Below, piece by piece: positions 45,779-55,300 of a DNA stretch of 64,000 bases. The first letter of the stretch is position 1. The number at the start of each line of letters is the position of its first letter. Position numbers and translations under genes: made by a program. Below the pieces are notes generated by a model that saw nothing but the letters and a program-made list of their open reading frames with translations, ran no database searches and had not been told where the DNA came from. The stretch comes from an uncultured Chlamydiae bacterium (lineage in GTDB: Bacteria > Chlamydiota > Chlamydiia > Chlamydiales > Rhabdochlamydiaceae), in contig CAIJXB010000026.1 in assembly GCA_903824495.1 (NCBI GenBank), positions 124,001 through 188,000 of the forward strand. Direction: 5' to 3'.

Positions 45779-47443
45779 TTAGTCAGTTTCTAAGAGATCT
45801 AAGAATGCTTGTAACTGTTTAGAGCGGGTAGGGTGACGCATCTTTCTCAAAGCTTTCGCTTCAATCTGACGCACACGTTCTCTTGTGACTTTAAACCGAA
45901 CACCCACTTCTTCCAACGTTTTTGGTTTGCCATCTAAAAGACCAAATCGTTCAATAAGAACGGTTCTTTCTCTATCAGTAAGAGTTGTAAGAACCTCGTT
46001 CATCTTGTCTTTTAAGATCGCATAGCCCGTTGCTTCTGCAGGGGATTCAATCGCAGTGTCTTCTAAGAAGTCACCAAACTGGCTCTCGCCGCCATCTCCC
46101 ACTTCTGCTTGAAGAGAGATCGGATGCTGCGCGATTTTGTAAATTTCGCGAACACGATCAGGAGTAAGGCCAAGCTCTGTAGCAAGCTCTTCCGGAGTCG
46201 GTTCTCTTCCTGTCTCCATCATCAATTTCTTAGCGCCTCGAAGCACTTTGTTGATCGTTTCGATCATATGCACAGGGATACGGATCGTTCTAGCTTGATC
46301 AGCGATTGCTCGCGTTACAGCCTGACGAATCCACCAAGTTGCATACGTAGAGAATTTATAACCTCTGCGATATTCAAACTTCTCAACAGCTTTCATAAGA
46401 CCGACATTCCCCTCTTGGATAAGATCCAAGAAAGAAAGGCCTCTATTCGTATATTTTTTAGCAATCGAAATTACAAGGCGGAGGTTAGACTCAACCATTT
46501 CCCGTTTTGCTTCTTGGCTCTTATCCATCCAGCGTTGGAGCATACGGACGTCTTTTTTGAATTCATCAAGACCTCTTCCTGCTGCGAGCTCTCTTTTAAT
46601 AAGCTTTCTGCGCACGCCTTGAAGCTTTGAAGCTGCAAACTTGTTTTTTTCGGCTCTCGGAATAAGCTCTTGGATTTCTCTTTCTAAAACTAAGAAGCGA
46701 TCGTAAGCTGTCAAAATAACTTCGATAAAATCTTCGATGATGTTGTGCTTACAAAACACACGCTTTAAATACGCTTGCGTTCTGATTCGGCTCTTTTCAA
46801 TGTCTTCAGAAATTTTAACGCGATCAACTTTCTTAAGTTTAGGGTCTTTGAGCTGAACTAAAAACGTCTCTAAAAAACTGTCTTCTTGCTTGAGAAGGCC
46901 GCAGAGTTTAGGTAAAAGCGCAAGGTAGGCACCTTTATCAGACACTTCTTTTTCTGAAACGATTTTATCAAAGCGGTCTTTGCCTGTGATGAGGTAGTTG
47001 GCAATAGAAATAGCTTCGCGTGTTGAATAGCGGAACCTCATGATGATCTTTTCAATCTGGATCTGCGCTTTTTCAATTCTTTTAGAAATTTCGACTTCTT
47101 CTTCACGTGTCAAAAGAGGAACGGATCCCATTTCCTTCAAATACATTCTTACAGGATCGTCGGAAGTTCCTTCGGTGCGTTTGACGGCGCCTTCCATTTC
47201 CTTCGCTTCTTTCTTACGCTCTTTTTGTCTTTCGACTTCCACCTGATTGAGGATCTGAATGTCCATCCCGCTCAGGAAGATCAAAATTTGGTCAATTTGC
47301 TCAGGAGAATCGAAGCTCATGGGGAGGATTTCATTGATCTCCTCATACGTAATATACCCTTGCTCCTTGGCAATTGCCACAAGCTCTTCAATTTTCTGCT
47401 GGTGCTGTTGACTGAATAAATTGCTAAATGTCGCTTTTGTCAT
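45779..47443 (-). CDS. rpoD: Housekeeping sigma factor RpoD (sigma-66)
   Basis: 554 residues from the ATG at 47443 (an in-frame TTG at 47446 is less likely; AAGGA lies 5 bases before the ATG). It contains region 1.1-like helices, region 1.2 ([19 protein letters not shown]), a non-conserved insert, region 2 ([20 protein letters not shown], then [20 protein letters not shown]), region 3 and region 4 ([20 protein letters not shown]). It is the sigma-70-class factor that recognises TTGACA/TATAAT promoters. Chlamydial synteny of rpoD with rpsT is retained nearby. Confidence 0.97.
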   Translation of the reverse strand: MTKATFSNLFSQQHQQKIEELVAIAKEQGYITYEEINEILPMSFDSPEQIDQILIFLSGMDIQILNQVEVERQKERKKEAKEMEGAVKRTEGTSDDPVRMYLKEMGSVPLLTREEEVEISKRIEKAQIQIEKIIMRFRYSTREAISIANYLITGKDRFDKIVSEKEVSDKGAYLALLPKLCGLLKQEDSFLETFLVQLKDPKLKKVDRVKISEDIEKSRIRTQAYLKRVFCKHNIIEDFIEVILTAYDRFLVLEREIQELIPRAEKNKFAASKLQGVRRKLIKRELAAGRGLDEFKKDVRMLQRWMDKSQEAKREMVESNLRLVISIAKKYTNRGLSFLDLIQEGNVGLMKAVEKFEYRRGYKFSTYATWWIRQAVTRAIADQARTIRIPVHMIETINKVLRGAKKLMMETGREPTPEELATELGLTPDRVREIYKIAQHPISLQAEVGDGGESQFGDFLEDTAIESPAEATGYAILKDKMNEVLTTLTDRERTVLIERFGLLDGKPKTLEEVGVRFKVTRERVRQIEAKALRKMRHPTRSKQLQAFLDLLETD

Positions 47444-47555
47444 CAATATCCTTAAGATTTTACAAGATCGGATCTCACCTTTAAGAAAAGATAGCAGGTG
47501 GACTCGTTATTCGCAAATCCTTTACTTCCACTTGCGATTAAAAAAGAGTCTGCCC

Positions 47556-48110
47556 ATGCTTTTAAAAATGAAAATTCTTTTTTTACAAAGCAAGCTTACA
47601 GACTACTTTCTTTCTAATTTAGAAGGATTTCCTCTCTTTATTCACTCTTCCCAAGATCCTGCCTTTTGTCTTTTACCAAAGTTTACTACTCTAAGAAAAG
47701 CAAGAAAGTTAGCCTCCTTAAAAATCCCGAATCTTGTTTGGCTTCTTCCTGTCGGGCCTCTCACTTCTCATATAGCAAATCCGAAACTTTTAGAAATACT
47801 AGAGCCTCTTTACTTTTTATCCGATGACGTCTATGACAGAAGATATCTAAAAGCAGAAAAATCTCTTTATAAACTTCCTCTTGTAAAAGTTGACATCTCT
47901 ACCTCTTTTTTAAAAACAGAGGAAATGCAAGACAAAGAAAAAGCCCTCTTTTATCCAAAGAGGGCTTTTTCTTTTTATTTTAAAGGGGACACTACAGATA
48001 GGATCCAGTCTACTTCTTACTTAAAGGCTCTAGAGCAAAGACTTGAGCTTTTAAAAAAGCCGTCTCTTTCTTTTGTCTATCGCTTTTTAAAGGGGGCGAT
48101 AGATGTATAG
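47556..48110 (+). CDS. Hypothetical protein downstream of rpoD (divergent)
   Basis: 184 residues from the ATG at 47556 (another ATG at 47568; the open frame itself begins inside rpoD at 47421). The protein is Leu/Lys-rich with a natural-looking composition (NLVWLLPVGPLTSHI, PLYFLSDDVYDRRYL), but it belongs to no family I recognise. It stands between rpoD and rpsT, where C. trachomatis also carries a conserved hypothetical gene. A perfect terminator-like hairpin lies within its codons (47938-47970), which lowers confidence that the whole frame is translated. Confidence 0.5.
   Translation: MLLKMKILFLQSKLTDYFLSNLEGFPLFIHSSQDPAFCLLPKFTTLRKARKLASLKIPNLVWLLPVGPLTSHIANPKLLEILEPLYFLSDDVYDRRYLKAEKSLYKLPLVKVDISTSFLKTEEMQDKEKALFYPKRAFSFYFKGDTTDRIQSTSYLKALEQRLELLKKPSLSFVYRFLKGAIDV
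47938..47976 (+). terminator. Terminator-like hairpin within an open frame
   Basis: A perfect 14-bp stem (AAAAAGCCCTCTTT / AAAGAGGGCTTTTT), 5-base loop and a following CTTTTT. As a structure it is as strong as the other terminators here, but it falls inside the hypothetical gene, about 140 bases before its stop. It could act on either strand, including for the RING-finger gene read from the other side. Confidence 0.65.
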
Positions 48111-48115
48111 CTCTT

Positions 48116-49078
48116 TTACCCTCCAGCTGGCAGCTGCGCTGCATCTACAAACAAATTAGCCCAAGCTCTATTAATGCGCTCGATCTGGCCATTAAGCCCT
48201 TCTAATCCACTTACAATCGCTTTTCCTGTTAGAGCGCCGGCTCTTCCCATAGTATCTCCGCATGGGTTCACGAAAGCGCCCATTACTCCACAATAAATTC
48301 CGAAGACGGCTCCCCCTACGAGCATCACAACAAAACCTGGACTCAATCCATCAAGCTCTTCTCTCGGGACAAAAACACCCTCTTCTGGATTCAATGCATT
48401 GTTTGCCGCCATCGCAGCCCCGTAATAAGCTACGCCAAATGCAGCTCCTGCAACACCACAAAGAACAAGGCTTACAACTCGGCCTACTAGCTCTCTTCCG
48501 ATTGTTTCGCAAGTGATTTCAATTCTTGACATACCAGATCTTCTGATCCTCTCAGCTTCCCTTGCACGCAGTCGTTCTCTTATGTCAGGAAATAAATTAT
48601 CGATAAGATTATTTATATTTACAGGAACACGTAGGGGTTCCGAATCTGGAGGCATATCTGCGGAATTTATGACCTCTCCATGAAATACATGGTCAAATTG
48701 ATCAGGTATAGCCCGTCCGCTTACAGGATCTAAGCTTGGAGTCATTACAGGACGCCCATCTTCCCCGAGCGTACCGAACGGAAGCACAGTAAACAGTCTG
48801 CCTTGAACTCCAACAGTTTCGGGAGCTGGCTGATTATTACCCAAAGGAGCACGGCACATTCCACAAGCTTGACGCATTGAAAGGTTAGCCGGCCTCGACC
48901 TAGCTCGAGACGCATCTTCCGCTTGAATACACGGAAGGCACACAGCGTGAATGCATCCCGCTTGCTCTGTAAGGTGGCCTATAACTTGAAAATCTAGCCC
49001 ATTATTTATTTCATTAGCCCCTCTGAAGCAAGAGTAGCACTCATCAAATCTATGTACCCCAGTAACACCCACCGACAT
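48116..49078 (-). CDS. RING-finger membrane protein, putative secreted ubiquitin ligase
   Basis: 320 residues. The N-terminus has a full C3HC4 RING pattern: C14-x2-C17, C42-x1-H44-x2-C47-x2-C50, C72-x2-C75, the last pair followed by RAPL, the typical end of RING-HC domains. RING domains are eukaryotic E2-binding ubiquitin-ligase modules. After a linker come two hydrophobic Gly/Ala-rich helices (about 200-226 and 248-271). There is no signal peptide, so type III secretion and insertion into a host membrane would fit. A GGAG ribosome-binding site precedes the ATG. Codons look somewhat richer in G and C than its neighbours, compatible with acquisition from a host. Confidence 0.8.
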   Translation of the reverse strand: MSVGVTGVHRFDECYSCFRGANEINNGLDFQVIGHLTEQAGCIHAVCLPCIQAEDASRARSRPANLSMRQACGMCRAPLGNNQPAPETVGVQGRLFTVLPFGTLGEDGRPVMTPSLDPVSGRAIPDQFDHVFHGEVINSADMPPDSEPLRVPVNINNLIDNLFPDIRERLRAREAERIRRSGMSRIEITCETIGRELVGRVVSLVLCGVAGAAFGVAYYGAAMAANNALNPEEGVFVPREELDGLSPGFVVMLVGGAVFGIYCGVMGAFVNPCGDTMGRAGALTGKAIVSGLEGLNGQIERINRAWANLFVDAAQLPAGG

Positions 49079-49239
49079 AACCCATCTCCAACATAATTTA
49101 GTTTAAAAATTTAAGAGGATTATCATTTAAATCAGTATTAAAAGGAATAATAAAGATAAATTTAAATAATCATAAAACAATCAATTCAAAAAAAAGAAAG
49201 AAACAAAGACTCAAGCAACTAAGCTTAAATAACTTAAAC

Positions 49240-49689
49240 TCACCATTCCTGGGTCGATTTTTCCATTATTTTTTTGAAAAAGAGAAAGTAAATAAAAACT
49301 CCTAATGTCAAAAGACATTGGATGCAGTCTTTGAAGGGAAAATTTCTTTGAAGGGCGTTTTTAGAAGGATCTTTATCGTTGTAGAAGACATCCCATGATT
49401 TTTTAGAAAACTCCTTGATAGCATGCTCAGCGGAAGGGGAATTTAAAAAATAAGGTTTATCTAGCTCGGTAGTGCCCCAAATTCCTTCTTTTTTTAGAGC
49501 GTCAAACTGGTATATTACCTCCAAAGCAAAGGAGGCCGCACTCTTTTCTATGACTTTCCAGTCCATCCCTTCAGCTTTAGCGACTGTATTTAAAGAAAAA
49601 TACTGGCTTAATCGAAGGGTCGTTTTTACCAGAAAACCTACTGTTACTAAAGAAGTTACAACCAAAAGCACGATCCAAACCCGGCGCAT
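49240..49689 (-). CDS. Hypothetical protein with terminal membrane helices
   Basis: 149 residues. One helix at the N-terminus (VWIVLLVVTSLVTVGFLV) and one near the C-terminus (CLLTLGVFIYFLFFKKI) enclose a ~85-residue soluble loop. GGAGG lies just upstream of the ATG. The family is not recognised. It is divergent from rpsT and shares the short region that carries the rpsT promoter. The 161 bases between it and the RING gene are AT-rich without visible signals. Confidence 0.7.
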   Translation of the reverse strand: MRRVWIVLLVVTSLVTVGFLVKTTLRLSQYFSLNTVAKAEGMDWKVIEKSAASFALEVIYQFDALKKEGIWGTTELDKPYFLNSPSAEHAIKEFSKKSWDVFYNDKDPSKNALQRNFPFKDCIQCLLTLGVFIYFLFFKKIMEKSTQEW

Positions 49690-49715
49690 ATTCCCTCCCC
49701 TTCGATATTCTGACT

Positions 49716-49745
49716 TTGACGAATTATAGGGGAATTAAGTATATT
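49716..49745 (+). promoter_or_regulatory. Sigma-66/70-type promoter of rpsT
   Basis: TTGACG (49716-49721), an 18-base spacer and TATATT (49740-49745), 40 bases before the rpsT ATG. A near-consensus housekeeping promoter placed as expected for a ribosomal-protein gene. Confidence 0.6.
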
Positions 49746-49785
49746 AATCTGCATCTTTATTCCTTTAAGACAAAGAGTTTATTAT

Positions 49786-50061
49786 ATGGCAGACGACAAG
49801 AAGAAAAAAGCGAAGACAAAAGTACCTACAGCAGTGAAAAGAGAGATTCAAAGCGAAAAACGCAAGCTTCTCAATAAAGCTTTCCGCTCTAAGGTTAACA
49901 CAGTCATCAAAGCTCTTAATACAGCTGGTGCCGACTTGGCTCCAAAAATGAGCGCTGTATATAGCATGATGGACAAAGGAGTTAAAAAAGGCGTTTTTAC
50001 ACAAAATAAAGCTAGCCGTTTTAAATCCCGCATCACAAGAAGATTTGCTGCAAAAGCATAG
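49786..50061 (+). CDS. rpsT: 30S ribosomal protein S20
   Basis: 91 residues, highly basic and helical, the size and composition of bS20. The N-terminal KREIQSEKRKLLNKAFRSKV and C-terminal GVFTQNKASRFKSRITRRFA are family-typical. It binds 16S rRNA at the base of the 30S body. A promoter lies 40 bases upstream and a clear terminator follows, so it is a single-gene unit. Confidence 0.95.
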   Translation: MADDKKKKAKTKVPTAVKREIQSEKRKLLNKAFRSKVNTVIKALNTAGADLAPKMSAVYSMMDKGVKKGVFTQNKASRFKSRITRRFAAKA

Positions 50062-50072
50062 TTTTTCTTTAT

Positions 50073-50105
50073 AGGAGAAGACATTTGATCTTCTCCTTCT
50101 TTTTT
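50073..50105 (+). terminator. Rho-independent terminator of rpsT
   Basis: Stem GGAGAAGA / TCTTCTCC with a 7-base loop and a following TTCTTTTTT run, beginning 12 bases after the rpsT stop codon. Confidence 0.88.
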
Positions 50106-50169
50106 CCCTTTATCAAATTTTTCTCTTTTCTTATCTTTGCAGGTTTTAGACCTACAAAGGAGATCTCTT

Positions 50170-50616
50170 ATGTTCAAATGGGGAATGTTCGTTTTACTTT
50201 CGACTCTTAACTGCGCTTTTGCTTTAGACAAATCCGATCAAGCTGCAATTGACAAAGTCATTTCTGGATATACTTACGCTTGGAACGAATGCGGAGGGAA
50301 AGGATTTGGAGAAGGATTCACTCAAAATGCTGACTTTGTCAATATCTTTGGAATGAAGTTTTCAGGAAAAGAAGAAATCGAAGCGCGCCATGTGAAGATT
50401 TTAGAGACATTTCTCAAAGACTCTAAAATGGAGATTTTGAAAACCGACCTTCGTGAAGTGCAAAAAGGTCTTGTGATCGCTACAGTCTATTGGAAGGTAG
50501 GTGGATTTAAACAAGGTGCTGCTGTTCGAGATGGTGTTTTCACTCAAGTATTTATTCAGCAAGGTGACAAGTGGGAAATCACAGCCTCTCAAAATACGTT
50601 GATTGCTACTAATTAA
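50170..50616 (+). CDS. Exported SnoaL/SgcJ-like NTF2-fold protein
   Basis: 148 residues from the ATG at 50170 (AAGGAG 8 bases upstream). A signal peptide (FKWGMFVLLSTLNCAFA) precedes a single NTF2-like domain of the SgcJ/EcaC/DUF4440 type: AIDKVISGYTYAWNECGG, GFTQNADFVNIFGMKFSGKEEI, HVKILETFLKDSKMEI, VFTQVFIQQGDKWEITASQN. Members bind small ligands or act as hydrolases or isomerases; many have no known role. The gene is convergent with recD and overlaps its 3' end by 8 bases. Confidence 0.82.
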   Translation: MFKWGMFVLLSTLNCAFALDKSDQAAIDKVISGYTYAWNECGGKGFGEGFTQNADFVNIFGMKFSGKEEIEARHVKILETFLKDSKMEILKTDLREVQKGLVIATVYWKVGGFKQGAAVRDGVFTQVFIQQGDKWEITASQNTLIATN

Positions 50617-52309
50617 CTCTTGAGAATTCAGAGGGCTGCATCGGTGTATCTTTCAATCTTTGACTGATGCCCGATGCCTTTCTGGAACTTTTACTAAGCA
50701 GCGCTGATATCGTAGATTCTTCACCGAGCAGTAGAAGCTGGCTTTTAGCTCTTGTAACAGCTGTGTAGAGAACCTCTTTTCCAAATCCTTCACTCCCCTT
50801 AGGCGCTAGCGCTATTACAGAGTCATACTCACTACCTTGGCTTTTATGAACAGAAAGACAGTAGCCCCATTCAAAGGAGGGAAGAAGAAGAGGCGAAAAA
50901 GAGCGTGAAGAAAAATGAGCAAGGTCAGAGGATTCAAATCTCTTCTTTTTAAAAGAAGATACTTTTGCTACTAAATACCCTACATCTCCATTCATGAGCT
51001 CCATAGCCTCAGAGTTCTCTTTGATGAGAATGGGTACTGAAAAAAGATCATCGTCTTTTTTGCCCTCCAAAAACCTTTGAAGGACCATTTCGTTGAGCTG
51101 ATCAACTCCTAAGGGACCTTTTCGAATGCAACTCAAAATGCGAAATTGATTTGTATCTTCAGAGCCTGAAGAGAAAAACTCTTGGCAGCGCTGCCAAATC
51201 ATCTCACGGATCTGGTGAATACTAGAGGGAGCATAACATCTGACAAAAGAAGAAGAAAAGACTTTTTCTGTTTCTCCTTGGATGATGCTGCTTGCAAAAT
51301 CAATCAACTCTTTTTTCTCTACCCTTAAACACTCATCCAAAGTAATTCCTGGTAGAGAAATCTTTTCTGCTATGTCTACAAGATCTGCAAACAAAGCTCC
51401 TGACTCTACGGGAGGAAGCTGGTTTTTATCCCCCATAAAAACAAGACGACCTCCTTCTTGCAAACTCTCAAGAAGTTTGGTGAAAAGTTTTGCATCGAGC
51501 ATCGAGGCTTCATCAATTAACAATAGATCTGCAAAAAGCGCTGGTGATTTTGCATTCTTGTTTTTTTTAGATTTGATGTGCAAAAGGCTGTGAAGTGTTC
51601 CACACTCCACTTGGATGGATGGATCAATCGCATCCAAGATCTTTTTTTCTAGATGAGAGGCAGCTTTTCCAGTAGGCGCTGCAATCTTGATAAGCACCGT
51701 TTTTTTCTGATCTTCAGAAAGTGATGCTAAAAATGCTTTGACCATTTCAGATGCTGTAAATGTTTTTCCTGTCCCTGGCCCTCCTGAGAGAAAACAAACA
51801 GGAGATGAAAGAGCTAAGAGAGCCGCTTTTTTTTGTTTTTCGCTTAAAAGAGGATGAACGTTAAGGGAAGAAGGCACTTGTAATCGAAGAGTTCCTGAAG
51901 AGATTCTTTTTAAGTGGAACAAAAACTTCGTCTCTAAAATCCAGTTTTTTTGCAGATAGATAAGATCTTGGTATCGACAAATGGGCTTAAGAAGAGGAGC
52001 CCCCCCTGCTTCTTGATAAAGAGATGCTGGCAAGGCCAATACTCCTAAAAGAACATCTCTTTCTATCTCCTCTTTGATTTCGGTACTGGAAGTTAAAAAA
52101 TAAGGAGAGGGAAAAAGACCTTCTGGAAGGATGTGAAGACAAAGATGCCCATGTCTTGCAGCCGCTAACAGATAGCAAAATAAAAATACAGCCGCTCTTT
52201 GTATTTCTGGAGGGGAATCTTTTAAAAAGGTCTTAGCAAAATAAAGATCAATCGAAGAAAAAACTTCTTCCCTTATTAACTCTTCAATTCTTGCTACTTG
52301 CTTTTCCAC
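50609..52309 (-). CDS. recD: Exodeoxyribonuclease V alpha subunit RecD
   Basis: 566 residues, GTG start after GGAGA. An SF1B helicase: Walker A CFLSGGPGTGKTFTASEM, Walker B LLIDEASMLDA, motif III GDKNQLPPVESGALF, and the C-terminal GYCLSVHKSQGSEYDSVI and YTAVTRAKSQLLL. As part of RecBCD it unwinds DNA ends 5'-3' during recombinational repair. It overlaps recB by 16 bases; recC-recB-recD form one operon on the minus strand. Confidence 0.95.
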   Translation of the reverse strand: MEKQVARIEELIREEVFSSIDLYFAKTFLKDSPPEIQRAAVFLFCYLLAAARHGHLCLHILPEGLFPSPYFLTSSTEIKEEIERDVLLGVLALPASLYQEAGGAPLLKPICRYQDLIYLQKNWILETKFLFHLKRISSGTLRLQVPSSLNVHPLLSEKQKKAALLALSSPVCFLSGGPGTGKTFTASEMVKAFLASLSEDQKKTVLIKIAAPTGKAASHLEKKILDAIDPSIQVECGTLHSLLHIKSKKNKNAKSPALFADLLLIDEASMLDAKLFTKLLESLQEGGRLVFMGDKNQLPPVESGALFADLVDIAEKISLPGITLDECLRVEKKELIDFASSIIQGETEKVFSSSFVRCYAPSSIHQIREMIWQRCQEFFSSGSEDTNQFRILSCIRKGPLGVDQLNEMVLQRFLEGKKDDDLFSVPILIKENSEAMELMNGDVGYLVAKVSSFKKKRFESSDLAHFSSRSFSPLLLPSFEWGYCLSVHKSQGSEYDSVIALAPKGSEGFGKEVLYTAVTRAKSQLLLLGEESTISALLSKSSRKASGISQRLKDTPMQPSEFSRVN

Positions 52310-55300
52310 GAAAAATCTCCTTTTAAATCAGGCTGAAAAAGATACGGCTTTACCCCTCTTATAAAAAAGTAGATCACTCCACCAAAAACAGATTCAAACT
52401 TTTGCTTCTCAAAAAGAGCTAAGTATTTTTTAAGAGCGGCGGTATAGATAGCCGCTTGTAAAAAATAACCACTTTGATTCATGCACTCTTCGATCTTTTG
52501 AGTGGAATAATCTTCCAGGTTCGGTCCTAAGTAATTCGTTTTCCAATCCAAGATATAATAGCGCCCTTTGTAGCGAAAGACTAGATCAATAAACCCTTTT
52601 AGAAAAGAGGCATGAAATGGATACAAAAACTCCATTTCCGTTTGCATGTCTTTTGATAGAATATCCTCAAGCGAACAAAGCCCTTCTTCAAACGGGACCT
52701 TTACTACTTCCCTGATGAGGTTAAAAAGAAAATCTTCTTTTCCTTCCAAGCAAGATCCTTTTGTAAAGTGCTCTATAACCTTTTGAGCTTCAGACCCTAA
52801 ATTCTTATGTAAATCTGCTTTACATAGCTCTTCTAAAATGGAGTGGATGACCGTTCCTGTTTCAGAGCCCAAAGGAAGGTCTCCTTCTTTTGGAGGCTCT
52901 AGATAGATTCTTTCCCCTTCTTCTTTCTTCCCTTCAATGAGAGAAGAAAACGAAAGAAGATATTGAGAAGGGGCTTTTATAGAAAGAGCGGGGGGGGGAA
53001 TGAGAGTGGCGGGAGACTTTATCTCTGCTTTTTCTAAAGTTACTTCATCTACGATTTCATAAGAAACAGGAGCTTGTTGCCCTAGGGCTTTTAAATACTT
53101 TTCTAATGTTTCTAAAGAAAGGGATGCGAGGTTTTCATAAGCACTTTTAAACGTATATTCTGTAAGGCCTATCCCGCCGAGCAAAAGTTCTATGGGAGCT
53201 GCGACTCCTTGATCTATTTCTTGAGGGGTTTTTGAAATCACAAGAGGAACATAGATTCTTTCTTTGCCTCGAGTCAATGCAACATAAAGCTGTCGTAATT
53301 TTTCAGCGTCCATTTCTTGAAGATGCAAAAGAAAAGACTCTTCTTCTTGCGAAGACGCAACCATCTCTCTTCCTTCTTCCTTTCTAATGGAAATAAATTC
53401 ATCTCCACGTGTGTAGCGCGAGCAAAGCCCTAAAGCAAAGACAATTTCGAATTCAAGACCTTTACTTTTGTGAAGGGTCATGACCTTCACTTGATCCTCT
53501 TCTTCTTCAGAGCACTGTCTTAATGTTTCACTCGCAAGAGGAAGCTCTCTTAACGTTTCCAAAAAGTCTAAACACACTCTTGGATCATAAAGACCCTCTA
53601 AACAGTTTTCGAGTAGGATTTGACAGAGCTGTCTTAAGTCAAAATAAAGATGAGGATCCTCTCTTGATACAAGCTCTTCGCCGACTCTAAGCAAAGGATT
53701 ACGAGAGGGAGATAGTAAAACATTTTGAAAAAAAACTCCGAGGCCCTTACTACGAAAGACAGATCCAGCTTTCAAGAAAAATTCTTTTGCTTTTTGGAGG
53801 TGAAGATTTTCTAACCCGCCTTCGATCTCGTGAGCTGCGTATCCCATCAAAGCGCCGCCTAAAAATCTTTTTAGAGCGCTTAAATGAGAGGGTCTACATA
53901 CCGCAAGAAGAAGATCTTTCATCACCGCGTAAGCTACGCTTGTAGATATATCTAAACTTTTTTGCATCAAGCAAGGAATCCCATATTCCTTAAGAGCCTT
54001 TTGTAAACGCGCTCCCTGATACCGATCTTTGACAAGGATCGCCATTTGCTGCAGCGAAAATCCCTTATCTTTTCGAAGAGAGTTTATTTCTCTTCCAATG
54101 AGAGGATAGAGTTTATCTTCTTCGATCTCTTCTCTTGGCCATTTCTTTTTACTAAATTCTGCATCTTCCACTACAAAAAAATGCAACCGCCCTTTTTCAT
54201 CTCCATCTAAGGGGGAGGGATAAAAAGGTTTACTAGCTACTTGTCTTACTTCTAAACTTTTGTGGAGTAAGGGGAGCTGCATCCAATTAGATGGAATTTG
54301 AAAAGAAAAAAATGCATTCAATGCATCGACTAGATGAGGATGAGAGCGAAAGTTAGTGTTGAGAAACCTCAAAGCTTGATCTCCAAGCAAAGATGCAGCT
54401 TTTAAGTACAAATACACATCAGCCCTTCGAAAGGCATAAATAGATTGCTTAGGATCTCCTACGAGATATAGAGATGAAAGTTTGTTTTCTTCTTTAAAAA
54501 AGAGCGTCTCAAAAATATTCCACTGCGTAGGGTCTGTATCTTGAAACTCATCGATGATCACAGCTTGGTAGCGCTCTCTCACTTTTTCACAAAAAGAAGA
54601 ATCTTTTAATATCCCCTTTTGAAGCTCTATCACCAGATCATCGGGATTGAAATGGGATAGATCTTCTCTTCCTTTTTCGTAGTGAAGGCGGCACCCTTCC
54701 GCAAGAGATAGCAGTAAAACTCCATAATCAGTAGCACGAGAATAGAGAGGAACAAAGATCTTTTGCATTTCCTCAAAAAGCATTGGATGGATGACTGGGG
54801 GTTTTTTCTTATAAGCGGATGCAAAGCGGAGTTCATTTAAGAAAAACTCCTTCTCTCCTAAAAGAGTGTCCCACTCTTTAAAAGAGCAATGTTTTTGCTC
54901 TACCATAGAGAAAAACAGCTCTATTTGATCCCTTCTACTGCGAGACTTGGTAAGCAAAGAAAAATCATGCCATAGCTCATCTTTCGAAACTTTTGGCAAG
55001 GATCTAAGAGCTTCATTCCACGAGCTAAAGTGTTCTAGAGAATTTGGATAAGCATGGATCTTTTGCCCGCCTTCTAGCTTGTGCAAGAGGGCGTCGCAAA
55101 GAGATTCAATTTCTCTGCCGGATCCTTGAACGACTCTTTTGAGTTGAGAAGGACTTAAAACATCCGGGTTGATTCCTTGCCTTAGAAAATCTTTGATGTA
55201 CTCTTTGAGCTTGTCTTTTTGAGTGCACTCTTCTTCATCGGCAGACTTTAAGAAAAACTGCGCCTGAAAAGCAAATTCTTGCAAGATTTTTAAACAAAAT

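Noticed and set aside
46109..46630. 173-residue open frame on the plus strand opposite rpoD
   Set aside because: It lies wholly antisense to highly conserved rpoD codons, has no ribosome-binding site and its product looks unlike a protein (Ser/Phe/Arg-rich).
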